The notes below the pieces were generated by a model. It saw only the letters and a list, made by a program, of their open reading frames with translations. It was not told where the DNA came from and did not search any database. From Pyrocephalus nanus (Eukaryota > Chordata > Aves > Passeriformes > Tyrannidae): DNA of 64,000 bases. The position numbers and the translations under genes were made by a program. This document shows positions 60,882-64,000 of the stretch, one piece after another; within the stretch, counting starts at the first letter, position 1, and the number at the start of each line of letters is the position of its first letter. Location of the stretch: positions 201,001 to 265,000 of the forward strand of contig CM076263.1 of NCBI GenBank assembly GCA_038380795.1, read 5' to 3'.

Positions 60882-61125
60882 GAATCTCAGAATGGTTTGC
60901 TTGGAAGGGACCTTAAAGTTCACTCAGTTCCATCTCCTGCCATGGGCAGGGACACCTCCCACTATCCCAGGTTATTCCAACCTGACCTCTGACACTCCTA
61001 GGGATGGGGCAGCCACGGCTTCTCTGGGCAACCTGTGACAGGGCCTCCCCCCCCTCACAGCCAGGAATTCCTTCTCAATATCCCCTCTGGCAGTGGGAAG
61101 CCATTCCCTCTTGTCCTGTCCCTCC
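60882..61125 (-). mobile_element. CR1 LINE fragment
   Basis: ATCTCAGAATGGTTTGCTTG through CATGGGCAGGGACACCTCCC to CCATTCCCTCTTGTCCTGTC. Confidence 0.88.
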
Positions 61126-61654
61126 AAAGTCCCTGTCCAGGTGGGAGATACCCTGAAACATCCATGCAACACCCACCAAGCACTTCTCCATCCTTTGGGA
61201 ATACTGGCTGAGAAGTTTCTCAGCCTGTGCCACTCTCGGCCTATTTTTTGGCTGTGGAGAGAGGCTGATGATCGGACAGCTCCAACTGCTCCATGCAGGA
61301 GCTCAGGCAGCCTCAGCCCTGCTTTCTGGAGGTGTAAGTAGGACAGCCCAGAGAGGCCTGGCCTGGCACTACTGCAGCCATGGAAATGATTGGCAAACAC
61401 CGTGAGGAGAAAGAGAGAAAGGTCTGGGAAGAGGAGGACAGGACCTTGCGAGGGTTTATCCCCTGTGGCTTCAGGGTCTGGAACAACACTCAGCTGGCCT
61501 GGATGGAGGCGAGAGCAAAGGGGGAAAGAAATAGGCATTTGTGCCCAAAAGATCACTAAATGGAGAGAAAGCCCCCGGGGCAAACCCCAGCATGAACTCC
61601 TGGTCCTTTGCACCCCCCAGCCCCAGGATCCGGAGCGCTGCAGCGAAGATCTCC

Positions 61655-61930
61655 ATTTGCAAACAGAGTTTTAATTATTTGCGAAAGCCATCAATTGTTC
61701 ACCAGATAATGCCACGGATTGGTCCTCCCAGTGTGAAGTGCAACCGTCCAGAACCCCCACAGTATTATAAATAGGCTTCGGAGCCGGGATTGATTGATGT
61801 TTGGCAGAAAATCTATTCCTCGGAGCATGTGTATTCCTTCTGTTCACCAGCTCCATACAAATATACTCGGGCTGATTTTTTAATTCAAATCTCCAATTTA
61901 TGTCGGGTTTAAACTGTTAAATATTTAAAG
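61655..61930. promoter_or_regulatory. Candidate conserved noncoding element upstream of TCF4
   Basis: Repeat-free AT-rich block about 14 kb upstream of the promoter, with GTTTTAATTATTTGCG, CCATCAATTGTTCACC, GATTGATTGATG and AGTATTATAAATAGGC. It lies between CR1 copies. Distal enhancer or part of a long-isoform first exon are both possible. Confidence 0.33.
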
Positions 61931-62034
61931 CCTTTTTCATCCTTCCCCCCCCATCCCCGCTTCCCGTCCGAGGTAACCAAACCTCGTGCCGAACGCAAAC
62001 AGGGCTCGGAGATTTAGCGCGTTCCTGGGGGGGA

Positions 62035-62110
62035 GAGAAAAGGTTTATTAATTATAGTGAGACTCAAATAATATGCTTCCCTGACACTAATGTTCCATCA
62101 GTTCCAAGCA
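62035..62110. promoter_or_regulatory. Candidate conserved noncoding element (TTAATTA-rich)
   Basis: Short repeat-free piece with GTTTATTAATTATAGTGAG, followed by AATAATATGC. It follows the 61.7-kb block by about 100 bases. Confidence 0.25.
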
Positions 62111-62554
62111 CAGGGATCCTGTGGGATAGTTTTAAAGCCTTTCTCAGGATCCAGATTATGGCATTTATGGCTCCAGAGAAGGAGGAATTTAATGAACGGC
62201 ACTCGGAGTTTGAACAGAGGGTCGGGCATAGTGAGGTGTAAAAAACTACAGCCACGAGGAGCTGTTCCGGGGCAGTCCCTGGGACTCCACAAGGAAACAT
62301 CAAATGGAGAGCAGTCTGATGTGCTCTCTCAAGAATCTCCACAAATATCCAGGGCTCCTTCGGCCTCGTTCCACTCTGACAGCCAACACCTCCCAGGAGC
62401 CGTGTCTTCTGGCAAACCTCCCTCCCCAGGTCTTATTGAAGTTTTCACTTATCAAGTCAATACTCAGAAAGAACTCTATTCTGGAATTTTTGTGACACCA
62501 GGGCTTTGATTCCACGCAGCCCTTGTTCTCCCTGTGCATTTCCCTCCCATCGCC

Positions 62555-62675
62555 CTCGTGGCCGTGATTAATTCATTTATTCCCGGCTCTGGGAGAGCTG
62601 CAGTCGTGAGGCGAGGCCCCATTATGTCTTACTTATTATTGTGTGTTGTAGTAAAATCTGCAGACACAGATGAAT
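62555..62675. promoter_or_regulatory. Candidate conserved noncoding element upstream of TCF4
   Basis: Contains GTGATTAATTCATTTATTCC and CTTACTTATTATTGTG around a GC-rich core. No repeat or gene seen in it. Confidence 0.25.
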
Positions 62676-62689
62676 TCATGGGTGTCTTC

Positions 62690-62800
62690 TCAGCACAGAA
62701 TTAGGGAATCACTGAGGCTGGAAAAACCCTCCCAGTCCCAGCCCAGAGCACTGAGTGCCACATCCAGGCATTCCTTGGACACCTCCAGGGTGAGGTCTCA
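62690..62800 (-). mobile_element. Divergent CR1-like LINE 3' end
   Basis: CAGAATTAGGGAATCACTGA, GAGCACTGAGTGCCACATCC and CCTTGGACACCTCCAGGG. It is followed within 30 bases by a standard CR1 copy in the same orientation. Confidence 0.8.
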
Positions 62801-62827
62801 AACCATGGATTTTGTAGCTTTTGTTAT

Positions 62828-63090
62828 GGAAGCACAGACTGGTTTGGGCTGGAAGGGATTTTAAGGATCATCTCATTCACAGCCCCTGCCGTGGGCAGGG
62901 ACACCTCCCACTATGCCAGGTTGCTCCAACCTGGCCTTGGACACTCCCAGGGATCCGGGGGAATCCACAGCTTCTCTGGGCAATCTGTGCCAGGGCCTCC
63001 CCACCCTGCCAGCCAGCAATTCCTTCCCAGCATCCCATCTAAACCAGTCAGAAGCCATTCCCTGTGTCCTGTCACTCCAGACCCTTGTGA
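62828..63090 (-). mobile_element. CR1 LINE fragment
   Basis: AAGCACAGACTGGTTTGGGC through CACAGCTTCTCTGGGCAATC to CCCTGTGTCCTGTCACTCC. Confidence 0.88.
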
Positions 63091-63782
63091 AAATGACAGA
63101 ATTCCAACTTCTTGTTTCTTAAACTTACTGAAATATGATCTGTAGAGCAGAATTGCCACTCTGGGCCAAGCTCCTGGGAACTCCTGAGCACAGGGGCTGT
63201 ACTTTCAGCAGAGGAGATCCCACTAAGATCCCAAAGCCCATCTCTCCTGTAGGATTGCTAACTGGGACTGAAATGAGTCAGAACAAGATTCACAGAACAA
63301 CTTTTACGTGGCAGAAGACAAAGCAAGAAAATAAAGCCCATTTACCCAGTAAAGCCAGCAATTGCCTCGGCGGAGCACTCGAATCCCTCGGCTGCCGTTC
63401 CCAACACTGGCGGCTGAGTGAAACTAATGACGGGAGGATCTCTGAGGAGCCAGGCTGGCAAGTGGGAACGGGGCCTTCCAAACGCTCGGCATTAACCTAA
63501 CTCTGCTCCACTGAAGTAAAACCCCCCTGGACTTTGGTGGGAGCAGGGCAGCCCCATCCCTGCAGGAAGAGCTGAGATTCCCTGTGAGCTGCCTCCCAGC
63601 AGCAGCCCCCGGAGCAGCAGCATGTGCATATATCCCAAAAAACAGGGATGTCTGGGATCCAGCTGTTCCTGTCTTATCCAATAACTTGGGGATGTTACAG
63701 TGGCACTTCGAGAATATGCTGGATTCAGGATAACTGACTTTTCCCAAGCACACATATACCCATATCCCATTCCAGCCCTCTC

Positions 63783-63912
63783 CAGCCCTGGAAGTGTTCA
63801 AGACCAGGATGAATGGGGCTTGGAGCAACCTGGGATAGTGGCACAGGATTTTAATGAGATGATCTTTAAGGTCGCCTTCCAACCCAAACCATTCCATGAC
63901 TCCATGATTTTC
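63783..63912 (+). mobile_element. CR1 LINE 3' end
   Basis: CAGCCCTGGAAGTGTTCAAG to CATTCCATGACTCCATGATT; the CCCTGCCCATGG part is deleted. Confidence 0.86.
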
Positions 63913-64000
63913 CAAAGGCACGATGCACCTGGGAACAGACTGGAGGACTTGCCCTAGCTGAAGTTTCACCCGAGTTTGGAGGCCAGGCCAGGCCGTGGTG

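Overview
The window is vertebrate genomic DNA, almost certainly from a bird and probably a songbird. It carries about 44 short 5'-truncated CR1 LINE fragments of the avian type, short introns and GC-rich promoter islands. No bacterial-style operons, RNA genes or complete short genes were found.

The one gene recognised is TCF4 (E2-2/ITF2), a class I bHLH 'E protein' transcription factor, on the minus strand. The window covers its 5' part. A TATA-containing CpG-rich promoter lies near 47.7 kb. Coding exon 2 carries the start codon (46,772-46,863). Exon 3 is at 45,052-45,124, exon 4 at 16,367-16,428 and exon 5 at 14,705-14,801. All four have canonical splice sites and join in one frame: 72, 73, 62 and 97 coding bases make 101 codons plus one base. 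They encode most of activation domain 1, including the LSDLLDF helix that contacts p300/CBP and ETO proteins. Exon 6 onward, including the bHLH domain, would lie to the left of base 1. TCF4 maps to the Z chromosome in chicken, so a Z-linked window is likely; this comes from known synteny, not from the sequence.

Layout in window coordinates: 1-14,704 is part of intron 5, with a TAATTA/octamer-rich block joined to a CpG island at about 2.9-3.9 kb that could be an internal regulatory element or promoter. 14,802-16,366 is intron 4. 16,429-45,051 is intron 3, dense in CR1 on its left half and nearly free of them on its right half. That right half also holds a roughly 700-bp composite minisatellite with about 17 CACGTG E-boxes. 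45,125-46,771 is intron 2, the interval that in human carries the CTG18.1 repeat; this bird has no expansion there. 46,864 to about 49,230 holds the promoter, putative exon 1, two CpG islands and many homopolymers. 49,226-49,740 is a 30-bp minisatellite. 49,740-50,690 is a degenerate tandem-repeat block, about 700 bp of which recur almost unchanged (about ten substitutions, no indel) at 7.58-8.29 kb in intron 5. 50.7-64 kb is upstream DNA with more CR1 and possible conserved noncoding blocks but no recognisable gene.

Most long open frames are chance frames in repeats. Only the four TCF4 exons have independent support as coding sequence. Conservation claims for noncoding blocks rest on their base composition and motifs and need an alignment to confirm.
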